Source: Bog-473 sp963755495 (lineage in GTDB: Bacteria; Actinomycetota; Acidimicrobiia; Acidimicrobiales; RAAP-2). From it: a stretch of 64,000 nt of DNA. Location of the stretch: the NCBI GenBank assembly GCA_963755495.1, contig CAVWJS010000011.1, forward strand, positions 1 through 64,000, read 5' to 3'. Positions 28,322-36,904 of the stretch are shown here, piece after piece (the stretch's first letter is position 1; every line of letters starts with the position of its first letter). The notes beneath the pieces are model-generated. The model was not told where the DNA came from, did no database searches, and saw only the letters and a program-made list of their open reading frames with translations. Position numbers and translations under genes: made by a program.

Positions 28322-29884
28322 TCACAGATCGCTCCCGAGGTCAGCGATGATGGCGTCGATGGCGTCGCGAAGTTCGGATTGGCGGGCGACTGTCCGCTTT
28401 ATCACGCTGTTCAGCACGGCTATGTCGATTGCTTCTGCGGTTTCTTCGGTTTCGACGTACGAGGAGACCGTCAAGTTGTAACTGTTTGCCGCAATATCTT
28501 TGTTTGAGATCAGCAGAGCGAAGCGGTCTACGGTCTCACGCTTCACAAACACATCTAGGATGGTCCTTTGGTTTTCGGGAGAGAGTTTGTGCTTGTTCCC
28601 GACATGTACGAACTCGTGCGACGCGTCAATAAATAGAACCGAGTTGTCCTTCTTCGACTTTTTCAGAACCAAGATGCAGGTCTTGATCGTGGTCCCGAAG
28701 AACAGATTCTCAGGAAGTTGAATCACGGTATCCACATAGTTGTTTTCAACTAGGTACTTGCGAATCTTCTGTTCTGCGCCGCATCGGTAGAGGACCCCCG
28801 GAAACTCAACGATTGCGGCCGTACCATTGACGGCGAGCCAACTGAGCATGTGCATCGTAAAGGCAAGGTCGGCCTTCGACTTTGGCGCGAGTACCCCGGC
28901 GGGAGCGTAGCGAGGGTCGTTAATTAGCAACGGGTTACTGTCGCCTTCCCAATTGATTGAGTATGGCGGATTGGAGACGATCGCTTCAAACGGCTCGTCG
29001 TCCCAGTGCGCGGGGTCTAGGAGGGTGTCCCCATGTGCAAGATCGAACTTCTCGTAGTTCACGTCGTGCAGGAACATATTGATGCGAGCGAGGTTGTACG
29101 TCGTCAGGTTGATCTCCTGGCCAAAGAAACCCTGTCGCACGTTGTCTTTGCCAAGCACCTTGGCGAACTTGAGCAGGAGAGAGCCGGATCCGCAGGCAGG
29201 GTCGTAGACCTTGTTCACTGCCTTCTTGCCGACCACGGTGATTCGGGCTAGAAGTTCGCTGACCTCCTGCGGCGTGTAGTACTCGCCACCGGACTTACCC
29301 GCGCTTGAGGCGTACATCTGCATTAGGTATTCGTAGGCATCACCGAAGGCGTCGATGGAGTGGTCGGTGAAGTCACCGAGGCTCAGGTCGCCGATGGCAT
29401 CGAGTAGCTTCACGAGCTTCTCGTTGCGCTTCGCTACGGTCTGGCCAAGTTTCTGACTGTTGACGTCGAGGTCGTCAAACAGACCCTTCAGATCGTCCTC
29501 GCTGTCGGTTCCGATCGCCGACCCCTCGATGTTCTGAAACACTCGCTCAAGGGTCTCGTTCAGGTTCTCATCGCCCTCTGCTCGTTTGCGGACGTTACGA
29601 ACAGCTCGCTCGGGAGGATGAAGAAGCCCTTCTCGTCAACCGTCTCCTTGCGGCCGAACTCAGCGTCCTTATCCGTCAGCTTGGCGTACTCGAAGTCCTT
29701 CTCGCCTGCTTCGCGTTCCACTCGTTAAGGTAGGCAGCCAGATTTTCGGAGATGAATCGGTAGAACAAGATCCCCAGGACGTAGCTTTTGAAGTCCCAGC
29801 CATCGACGCTGCCACGCAGATCGTTGGCGATACGCCAGATCGTCTTGTGAAGCTCGGCGCGCTCGATTCTTTGCTCTGGCTCAT
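28322..29884 (-). CDS. hsdM: Type I DNA methyltransferase M subunit (three frameshifts)
   Basis: N6-adenine methylase. ELHKTIWRIANDLRGSVDGW, GILFYRFISENLAAYL and EYYTPQEVSELLARI, then the SAM motif DPACGSGSLLLKFAKVLG and catalytic NPPYSINW. Indels near 29,877, 29,715 and 29,597 split the N-terminus; adding one C at the first site restores MSPEQRIER. First gene of an M-S-R operon. The catalytic region is uninterrupted. Confidence 0.9.
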
Positions 29885-30068
29885 TTCACGACCAATCGGA
29901 CCTTCAGACGGCTATTAGTCCATGCGAAACCTGCCGCCCTATTACCGGTCATCCCTTGCTCCTCCAAATGTCGTTGATGTCTCATATCAGTGTTTCCCCA
30001 CCATAGAGCCCATTTTACTGGATCGAACACTTGTTCGATAGTCAAACTCTTTTGGTATCGTCGTTCCC

Positions 30069-30395
30069 ATGGAAGGTGACGGAGAGATCTCACCAGAAAA
30101 AGCCCTATGGATGTTTGAGGCTCCGAAGCTCGTCGTGGTGGACGGGTGGGTTCGTCATCAAATTGGTAACTGATAAGGACGCCCAGACGCCCGAGCGAAT
30201 CCTCGACCCAGCTGCGATTCTCCGATACGAGATCCAGGCCCCGCAAAGGGTGGCGCTGATATGTACTTGTGGCTCGGAACTGCCATGGAGGAATTCATAA
30301 CCGACCCGACAACCGATGCGCCCGAAGAGCTGACCGCCCAGGCACGACAGGCATTTGAGATGTGGCTGGCTTGGTCCAGGGGGAGTGATGGCTAA
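30069..30395 (+). pseudogene. Possible broken small gene
   Basis: Two in-phase short ORFs (30069-30173 and 30261-30395: MYLWLGTAMEEFITDPTTDA...) flank a stretch open only in another frame (DKDAQTPERILDPAAILRYE). Together they could be one gene of about 110 codons with two indels. No family recognised. The rest of the 620-bp gap before 30505 shows nothing else. Confidence 0.3.
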
Positions 30396-30504
30396 CAGGT
30401 GGTTTGCCTGCGATAGTTTCGCCATCGAATCTTACAAGTGAACAACCGATCGGGTCCGCCAACCTATTCTTTGGCGAAGCGGTAACGCCAGCTGCAAGAC
30501 GACG

Positions 30505-31167
30505 GTGTCGCGGCTTCGAACGCTGATGGGAGGGGACTTGCCGATCAACGCCGAGACTCGAGACCTATTGCTTCATGACTTTGATCAGGCCTTGGAGCAC
30601 TATCGGCACATCGAGAATGAGCGAAATACCTTCTTCATATTCTTTCTGACCCTTACGTCCGTCGCCATCGGAGTAATCGCCTCCTTAGCGGCCAGGAGCG
30701 GACCCAACGAGGTCGAGATTCTATTCACGGTGGCTGCTGCGCTAGCTGCCGTGGTCATGAGTGTTGGTGTCCTTGTGTACGAAGTGTCAATTAGGTTCTA
30801 CATGCTGCTTACAGGATACAAGGACATATCTATCGATCTGAGAGCGCGACTACGAGTCGGTTTGAATGGATATCCCCCCGATGATGAGTTGTTGGTGGTT
30901 CCCCGAGTGCAGAAGGATTGGAAAAAGGAATACGAGTCAGTAAGCAGTCCCCAGTTTATGACAGAGGTAATCACGGGGTCTTTGATTGTCCTATTCGGCC
31001 TCACCTCCCTTGCCGCCGCTCTCAGCGTCACGTGGATCTCGCAATACGACATCGCGGAGAAGGTAGTGATCTTCATCTCTGTTGGCTACACAGCCGTCGT
31101 CGGGGTTTATGCAATCCGACTTCGATGGCGGATCAGAGACCTGGAACGGGAGCACGCATACAACTAG
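30505..31167 (+). CDS. Four-TM membrane protein, unknown
   Basis: A product of 220 residues. An N-terminal soluble helix (ETRDLLLHDFDQALEHYRHI) precedes TM1 and TM2 (FFIFFLTLTSVAIGVIASLA; ILFTVAAALAAVVMSVGVLV), then a cytosolic loop, then TM3 and TM4 (SLIVLFGLTSLAAALSVTWI; VVIFISVGYTAVVGVYAIRL). The paired-TM layout recalls membrane effectors in defence loci (SLATT-like), but this is only a resemblance. Confidence 0.6.
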   Translation: MSRLRTLMGGDLPINAETRDLLLHDFDQALEHYRHIENERNTFFIFFLTLTSVAIGVIASLAARSGPNEVEILFTVAAALAAVVMSVGVLVYEVSIRFYMLLTGYKDISIDLRARLRVGLNGYPPDDELLVVPRVQKDWKKEYESVSSPQFMTEVITGSLIVLFGLTSLAAALSVTWISQYDIAEKVVIFISVGYTAVVGVYAIRLRWRIRDLEREHAYN

Positions 31168-31239
31168 GTCCCACCATGGCTCGTCAGAAAGACTTCGGAC
31201 ACAGCGGGTCCACAACGGTAGAGAACCAGTACGGGTAGC

Positions 31240-31833
31240 TCATCGAGTGGGTCGGACCATCGCCCGAGAGAAGATCGGCGAGCCGTTGATGACCGTGGCC
31301 GAGGGCGTTCCCGAATAGGTACAGCCTGTGAACGTTGTTGAGGTCGACCCGGTGAACGTGACCGTGTGCCAGAGATTGTCCGAGGCGAAGATGGACATGT
31401 GTCCGGATGATCCGGTCATCCCGTTGGTATCGGCGACGTGGAGCGTGCCCATCGAGGACAGGGCCGTGGCGCTCGGCGTGCTGGCAAGTTGCTGCCCCGA
31501 GTCGGACGGGAGAATGGCGTGGTTGTCCGCTGTGGTGTTGCGGATCACCTGATGGCTGGGCTGCGCCGTCTGCTGGTTGGTGATGATGGCGTCGGTGTTG
31601 GATACAGGACCATTCGTCCCAGCTGAGTTGTGCCCTACTACCCCGTCGTTCGTCCCATACCCAACAATGGCCGGAATGGTCACCGAGTTGAAGACTGTGG
31701 TCTCGGCGTCGAGTCCGGTGGTATTTATCAGCGAGTAGTTCACCGGGGGCGTGAATCCAGGGTTGATATTGGAAAGGAGCGTCACCGGACAGTGAACGGC
31801 GCCAGCGGTCAGAGACGCCGCCCTGTTGGCCAT
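31240..31833 (-). CDS. Secreted or surface protein-like ORF
   Basis: A product of about 197 residues, rich in Thr, Ser, Asn and Gly, ending with WHTVTFTGSTSTTFTGCTYS. That composition and the repeated TFTG motif are common in secreted actinobacterial and phage structural proteins. No signal peptide is clear at this start. Unlike its neighbours in composition. Function unknown. Confidence 0.45.
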   Translation of the reverse strand: MANRAASLTAGAVHCPVTLLSNINPGFTPPVNYSLINTTGLDAETTVFNSVTIPAIVGYGTNDGVVGHNSAGTNGPVSNTDAIITNQQTAQPSHQVIRNTTADNHAILPSDSGQQLASTPSATALSSMGTLHVADTNGMTGSSGHMSIFASDNLWHTVTFTGSTSTTFTGCTYSGTPSATVINGSPIFSRAMVRPTR

Positions 31834-32167
31834 GATCTGGTAGAAGTGCCACAGGACACCCTCATCTTTACGCTAAACGACTATGGATTCGACGGTACGA
31901 GGGCGATGTATCTGGGTCCGGGGGTTATGAACAGTATCGTGGGGCAGGCCTATTTTGATTTGGAGGGAGCCCCCGCCAAGCCATGAATCAAACCTACTTG
32001 TTTACGAGCCCCAGAATCGAGACAAGCGGAGAGCCGGCCACAAAAAGCCATCTGGAGTCTCGAATGCATCGAAAAAACTCAAGGTGGTTGATGACGTCGA
32101 GTTTGCAAGTGCTCTGCGGCCACAGTTGACGTTCACAAGGAAGGACAGAGTGGAAGGGGGACGCTAC

Positions 32168-32206
32168 AAAAAAAAGCCCCCAGAGAGGAAGAATCTCCCA
32201 GGGGCT
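32168..32206 (-). terminator. Rho-independent terminator (minus strand)
   Basis: AGCCCC pairs with GGGGCT and an inner GAGA with TCTC, followed by eight U in the minus-strand transcript (aaaaaaaa on the plus strand). It lies 21 bp after the stop of the gene that the IS21 element interrupts. The gap 31834-32167 shows nothing else. Confidence 0.75.
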
Positions 32207-32226
32207 AGCGTCAGCGCCAAAACGCA

Positions 32227-32312
32227 CTAATCGGAGCGACGTTGTTCATTTCGCATCCGTTGTGCGTAGTGGACGATGTAGCTCTCAGTCCGGAACGTGT
32301 CCTCGCCCAGCT
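32227..32312 (-). pseudogene. 3' end of the gene split by IS21
   Basis: Codons KLGEDTFRTESYIVHYAQ... to a TAG stop at 32227. They join in frame to the other fragment (34937-35615) when the IS is removed. Confidence 0.65.
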
Positions 32313-33193
32313 TGTTGTGAATCACGATCGAAAACGGCAGCGCGAAATGGTCGAAAACGGCAGCAGTTCGGTTGTGTGAAGTTAGCTTGAGGGAGTGGGT
32401 TCGTCCACAGGTTCGGTGACGGGTTTGGCTGGCGCCTCGTGCGGGCCTTGGCGTCTTGGAGCCGGTAGCTCTCGCCTTTGGTCTCGATGATCCGACAGCG
32501 GTGCGTGAGCCGGTCGAGCGTGGCTCCGGTGAGGCGTTCGGATCCGAGCACCTCGGTCCACGACTCGAAGGGCAGATTCGTGGTCACGATCAGACTGGTG
32601 CGCTCATAGGCGGTGGAGATGACGTCGAAGAGCAGCTCGGATCCGACCTTGGAGGCGGGCACGTAGCCCAGTTCGTCGAGGACGAGCAGATCCAGCTTGG
32701 CGAACTGACCCTTCAGGCGCAGGAAACTCCGCTCGTCTCTGGCCTCGATGAGGGCGGTGACCAACTCGGTGGTGCGGATGAAGCGGACCCGATAACCCTT
32801 GGCGCAGGCCTCCGCGGCCAGTGCGGTGGCCAGGTGACTTTTCCCGGTGCCGGGATTGCCCACCATCAAGATGTTCTCCTTCTTGTCGATGTACTCGCAG
32901 CGCATCAGCTCGGCGATCAGCACCTTGTTGACCGAGGGCCGGGAGGCGAAGTCGAAGGTCTCGAGCGTCTTGATGGTCGGAAAGCGCGCGAACTTGACCC
33001 GGCGCTCCGCCGAGCGTTTCTCGCGTTCTAAGAGCTCCAGCTCGGTCAGGCGCAAGAGATAGGAGAGATGATCGGCGTTGTCTGCGGCGGCCTGGGTGGC
33101 CACCTTCTCGCACTCGGCCGCCACCGTCGGGAGACGGAGGGCCTTGAGATGGTGGTGCAAGAGCACGGTGGACTTGGTCTCTGTGGCTTTCAT
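32285..33193 (-). CDS. istB: IS21 helper ATPase IstB
   Basis: AAA+ ATPase related to DnaC: Walker A ILMVGNPGTGKSHLATALAA, Walker B LLVLDELGYVP, and sensor-like SLIVTTNLPFESW. It recruits the IstA transposase to target DNA. As read, the C-terminus runs through the IS end into flanking DNA. A one-base shift near 32,445 would give a natural end at 32382 inside the element. Confidence 0.92.
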   Translation of the reverse strand: MKATETKSTVLLHHHLKALRLPTVAAECEKVATQAAADNADHLSYLLRLTELELLEREKRSAERRVKFARFPTIKTLETFDFASRPSVNKVLIAELMRCEYIDKKENILMVGNPGTGKSHLATALAAEACAKGYRVRFIRTTELVTALIEARDERSFLRLKGQFAKLDLLVLDELGYVPASKVGSELLFDVISTAYERTSLIVTTNLPFESWTEVLGSERLTGATLDRLTHRCRIIETKGESYRLQDAKARTRRQPNPSPNLWTNPLPQANFTQPNCCRFRPFRAAVFDRDSQQAGRGHVPD

Positions 33194-34936
33194 GGTGTTG
33201 CTCCTTTCGTTTGGCGCGTTGGCGCCGGCTGTGGTGCCCCGAGAGGCGATGGAACGTGTGCGCTGGACTCGGGTGCCCGGAGTGACCTGGGGAAACGCTC
33301 ATGCGCTGAGTCCGGTGAGGGCCTGATAGGCGGTGAGGTCCGGTGGGTCGATGGCCACCGCTTTGAGGTGGGGGTGGCCGTCGAGGCTGAAGAGCCCGAC
33401 CGGTTCCTCGGCGTGGTGCATGAGGATCAGCGCAATGGCGTCGGATCCGGTGGCCCCGATGGTGATGGCCGCATCCACCGCTTTGGTCAGCGCGGGCAGC
33501 GTGGCGTTCTCCAAGAGCCGCAGCACCTTGATGAACTCGCGCGTCCCCTTGTCGCCGAGGTCGGCTTCGAGGCGCCGGCGCAAGGTCGCGAAGCAATCGG
33601 GCAGCTCCCAGTTCTCGAGCGGCCGGGCGAAGTCGATCGCACCGGGCTTTCGCTCCAAGAGGGCCAGGTAGTGGATCGGGTCAAAGGTGGTGCGCTCTTT
33701 GCCCCAGTGCCGGCGGTGGCGGGCGATCACCTCGGTCCCGCTGGTGATGGCCACCTCTTCGATCCCGCCGATGACGCTGACTTCGTGGTGGGCATGGGCG
33801 GTCGGCACCGAGTAGTCGTTGCGGTCGAAACGCACGAGGGAGAGCGAGTTGGCATGACCCTGGGCGACCCGTCGGGGCTCGAAGGTCTCGGCCGGCAGCG
33901 CCAACATGGCGGCGCGGTCTTCGACCAGGCGTTCGGCCTTGGTGCCGACCTTGCCCCGGACCCGGCGGAACAGGTCGGCATAACAGGCTGCGGCCAGGTA
34001 CTCGTTCAGCGCCGCCCATGACGGGAACGACGGAACCGGGACCAACAGGTTGCGCCGGGAGTAGCCGACGTGGTTCTCCACGTGGCCCTTCTCGTTGCCC
34101 CGTCCCACCCGGCAGAAGTGGTGGTCGAAGAGATGATGGCTTTCGAGGGTCAAGAATCCCCTGGTCAGCGCCCGCTCTTTGCCCATCACCTTGGCCACCG
34201 CGATGGTGGTGTTGTCATAGGAGATCCGCAGCGGCACCGCCGCCGAAGAACTCGAAGCCGGCCACGTGGGCGGCCTGGAAGGTCTCGGTGCACTCGCGCG
34301 GATAGGCGGAGAGGAAGTAGGCGTCCGAATACGGCAGCGTGATGACACCCAGCGCGGCCTTGACCCGCTCGCCGGCGATCTCGACGGTGGCCTCGCCGAA
34401 GTCGAACTGGGCATGTCCCGGTGGATGCGAGAGCGGGACGAACGCCTCCTTCGAGTACGCCTTGGCCCGCTTCACCGCCGTCTGCACCTGGGAGTAACAC
34501 CCCGTGTAGCCGTACTCGTCACGCAGGCGCTCGAAGATCCGCCGCGCCGTGTGGCGCTGTTTGGGCGGGGCCTCTTTGTCGTCGGCCAGGATCTGATCGA
34601 TGGTGGCCAGATGGGGCCCGAGCACGGGCTTTCGGCGGATCTCGGCCATCTGATAGCCGGGAGGTTCGGCGTTGGCCAGGATCTTGGCCAGGGCCTGATG
34701 GCCGATCCCGTAATCACGGTGGATGGAGCGCTTCGACGCGCCTTCTACCAGGACCTTCCTTCGGATCTCGGTCCATTGGTCCATGTCGGTGTGCACCCTT
34801 CTCCCGTTCTGCTCGTCCGCTCAGGCCCAAAGCCTTGAAGCGGGATCGAACAGATCCGGGGATACTCAGGTGCTGCCGTTTTCGATCATGTTTTTTCTTG
34901 CTCAGGTGCTGCCGTTTTCGACCGTGATTTACAACA
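32313..34936 (-). mobile_element. IS21-family insertion sequence
   Basis: About 2.6 kb with istA and istB. Terminal inverted repeats begin TGTTGTGAATCACGA (left) and TGTTGTAAATCACGG (right, reverse complement). Each end has two copies of tcgaaaacggcagc, the multiple-repeat ends expected for IS21. No clear target duplication is seen. Confidence 0.88.
33299..34796 (-). CDS. istA: IS21 transposase IstA (one frameshift)
   Basis: N-terminal HTH (IHRDYGIGHQALAKILANAE), then the DDE catalytic core: HAQFDFGEATVEI with the first D, RISYDNTTIAVAKVMG with the second D, and GRGNEKGHVENHVGYSRRNL with the catalytic E. The frame breaks near 34,235 at a GGC repeat (FFGG/VPLRIS). Transposition may be impaired unless this is an assembly indel. 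Confidence 0.9.
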
Positions 34937-35615
34937 TTTCAGTCAAGTACAGATAGTCATCGCCCAGAAGCTGCTTCATTGGTCCTGTAAACGTAAAATA
35001 GTTGTGCGTGAACTGAGCGGCACCCCAGAGCGACCGCAGATAGAACTGTTCCCCCCCGTCAAATCGGCCCGACTTCCAAGGGTCTATCAAACCTCCCAGA
35101 AACTGTCTCAGTCCCTTTCTCCTTCCCGTATACATCACACGATCGATTAACTCGCGTGAAAATCGTCCCTCCGTCGGGGGCGCGGGCACTGCCGCATTTC
35201 GGATCAGAATGTGTCGAGCGATGTCTCTGGTCAAGGGAAGTTGAAATTCCCGGCGCCCCCAGTAGTCGGCGCTTCGTCCGACTCTGAGACCCATCTCGGC
35301 ATATCGGCTTGCGAAGTTCATCGCTGCCGCGTCTTTGTCAATTCCGAAGAATATGCGCGCCGCAGTGCTGTCTTGCTCGGCCAGATCCTCATCGATCACG
35401 TCGAGAACTAACGCCATCGCTGAGTCAGCTAGGTCGGCGGCACCGTTGCCGACCCTCGCGCTCACCGCCGGTTGAGCTAGAAGAACCTCCGCGGTCCCAA
35501 AGTGTGCGGCAGATAAGGCACGACTGGCGGTGCGTGCGTTACGAAGCTCCACGGCAATTGCCTCAATCAGATCTGAGTTGTCCTGTCGGGATTCTGTCAC
35601 TCCACTCACGCCCAA
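34937..35615 (-). pseudogene. Uncharacterised element protein, 5' part, split by IS21
   Basis: About 226 residues remain: a helical, Ala-rich N-terminus (LIEAIAVELRNARTASRALS), then AARIFFGIDKDAAAMNFASR and RRKGLRQFLGGLIDPW, ending DDYLYLTE before the IS. Removing the IS restores one frame of about 255 codons. The start is TTG or GTG near 35615. Divergent from the small-gene operon. Confidence 0.6.
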
Positions 35616-35719
35616 TTATTGCCCAGAAACTTCCCACCTGCCGCCCATGACCTGGTGGATACCAACCTCCAGAGTGAGTACGTCGGGAACAAGCCCGATC
35701 AAGAGCATGGAGGAAACAA

Positions 35720-35890
35720 GTGAATACACCGTTTGGAATGGTGATCGAGCGGGACTGCGATCGATTCATCGACCCCGAGCTGGAGCTGGCCCGCTGCCAC
35801 GACAAGGGGTGCCCCGGATTTCACCGAGGGTTCCTGTTCGACGCCGAGACCGAGCTTTGTCCCTTCTGCTGCGAGGAGGGCTGGTCGTGA
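35720..35890 (+). CDS. Small Cys-rich protein of 56 residues
   Basis: GGAGGAAACAA precedes GTG 35720. Cysteines in RCHDKGCPGFHRG and LCPFCCEEGWS could bind zinc. The stop overlaps the next start (GTGA). First gene of a run of very small overlapping genes ahead of the transfer ATPase, as in actinobacterial conjugative elements. Confidence 0.6.
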   Translation: MNTPFGMVIERDCDRFIDPELELARCHDKGCPGFHRGFLFDAETELCPFCCEEGWS

Positions 35891-36168
35891 GTGCCAACCT
35901 TGTTCCCAGAAGTCCAAACCGACGCTTACCGGTGTCCGTCCTCCGTGAACTTGATCACGTGCGACATGAGGCTCTGGCCCAAGCCGCAAGAGTTCGTGGC
36001 ATCGAGTTCGTCGCCCAGCAGGCGCTCTTCGCGGTCGCCTCACTTTCGGAGTTGGAAGGCCAATTGTTGCAACAAGTACCCCTAGCGGAAGGGCGCCTTC
36101 GCACAATCGTGGATATTGCAACAGCTGCGATGACGGCAGAGGTCGCTGGAATCGCTGGGAGGTTCTAG
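35887..36168 (+). CDS. Small helical protein of 93 residues
   Basis: Starts GTG overlapping the previous stop: MSANLVPRSPNRRLPVSVLR, then three helices (HEALAQAARVRGIEFVAQQA; VASLSELEGQLLQQVPLAE; VDIATAAMTAEVAGIAGRF). It resembles short spread-type genes in actinobacterial plasmids by size and position. No known motif. Confidence 0.6.
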   Translation: MSANLVPRSPNRRLPVSVLRELDHVRHEALAQAARVRGIEFVAQQALFAVASLSELEGQLLQQVPLAEGRLRTIVDIATAAMTAEVAGIAGRF

Positions 36169-36171
36169 AAG

Positions 36172-36378
36172 GTGACTGTTGAAATGGTGCTTCTGCTGTT
36201 TTTCGTCTCCGCGCTGATGACCTTTCTCATGCATGCGTCGGAATCCAGTCAATCCAGTTTGGTGCAGACAGAGCACGACGAACTGGAAGAGGCCTGGCGC
36301 GTCCAAGAGATAACGGATACGGCGCGGCAAGCAATGTATCGGGAGGTAAGGCACAGCGTCAGTGGTGAAAGTGAATGA
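36172..36378 (+). CDS. Small membrane-anchored protein of 68 residues
   Basis: GTG start. One N-terminal TM helix (MVLLLFFVSALMTFLMHA) is followed by a charged helix (EHDELEEAWRVQEITDTARQ). Overlaps the next gene (ATGA). Confidence 0.6.
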   Translation: MTVEMVLLLFFVSALMTFLMHASESSQSSLVQTEHDELEEAWRVQEITDTARQAMYREVRHSVSGESE

Positions 36379-36536
36379 TTCTTTTGGGGAGCCGGGTGAC
36401 ATCAGGACTGGGCATCGTCGTTGCCGTCTGCATCGGGATTCGTGTGGCCGACTGGCCAATCGCTCCGGTGTTACCGAGTATCGGGGCGCTCGGCGTCACC
36501 ATTGCAGTTCTCTGGCTTCTGCTGCGGCGGCTGTAA
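36375..36536 (+). CDS. Two-TM mini-protein of 53 residues
   Basis: MILLGSRVTSGLGIVVAVCI starts TM1, and TM2 is SIGALGVTIAVLWLLLRRL. The ATG overlaps the stop of the previous gene. Likely part of the conjugation membrane set. Confidence 0.6.
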   Translation: MILLGSRVTSGLGIVVAVCIGIRVADWPIAPVLPSIGALGVTIAVLWLLLRRL

Positions 36537-36549
36537 CGACCGGCTGTCG

Positions 36550-36596
36550 GAAGCTCCAGAAGTTTCTGCGATCTAAACAGAGATTTCTGGAGCTTC
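36550..36596. repeat. Inverted repeat with 12-bp perfect arms
   Basis: gaagctccagaa and ttctggagcttc with partly paired inner sequence, no T run. It lies between two small genes; it could be an mRNA hairpin or a protein site such as a transfer-origin element. Confidence 0.55.
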
Positions 36597-36724
36597 GTCA
36601 ATTGGCGCGGACTGGCGTCCGCGGTACAACAACAAAGACGGCTCACTTGATCCGAACATCGCGATCAACAAGACGAAATCAGCGGATAGGAGTCCGCACT
36701 AACGCGAAGGGGGGTAGATAGACA

Positions 36725-36904
36725 ATGGCTCGACGGAACCGACCAATCGGCATCGTTCCAATCTGGCAACCGAAGATCGATCGGCGTCTCTTCGTATTGG
36801 CCCTCCTGGCGCTGGTTGACCAACTGGTAGCGGAGGAAGCCGTTGCCAAAGCTAAGCAGCCCGTCGTGGATGCGGAATCAGACAGGGGTGAACGTCATGA
36901 TTGA
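36725..36904 (+). CDS. Small protein of 59 residues
   Basis: MARRNRPIGIVPIWQPKIDR, then a hydrophobic helix (LFVLALLALVDQLVAEEAVA) and a basic tail. Its stop overlaps the start of the transfer ATPase by 8 bp, so the two are coupled. A common arrangement upstream of such ATPases. Confidence 0.6.
   Translation: MARRNRPIGIVPIWQPKIDRRLFVLALLALVDQLVAEEAVAKAKQPVVDAESDRGERHD

Noticed and set aside
30031..30300. Independent 89-codon gene
   Set aside because: No start-site support and it shares its middle part with a probable broken gene in other frames.
31955..32230. 91-codon plus-strand frame
   Set aside because: It crosses a clear minus-strand terminator and the coding end of the IS21-split gene.
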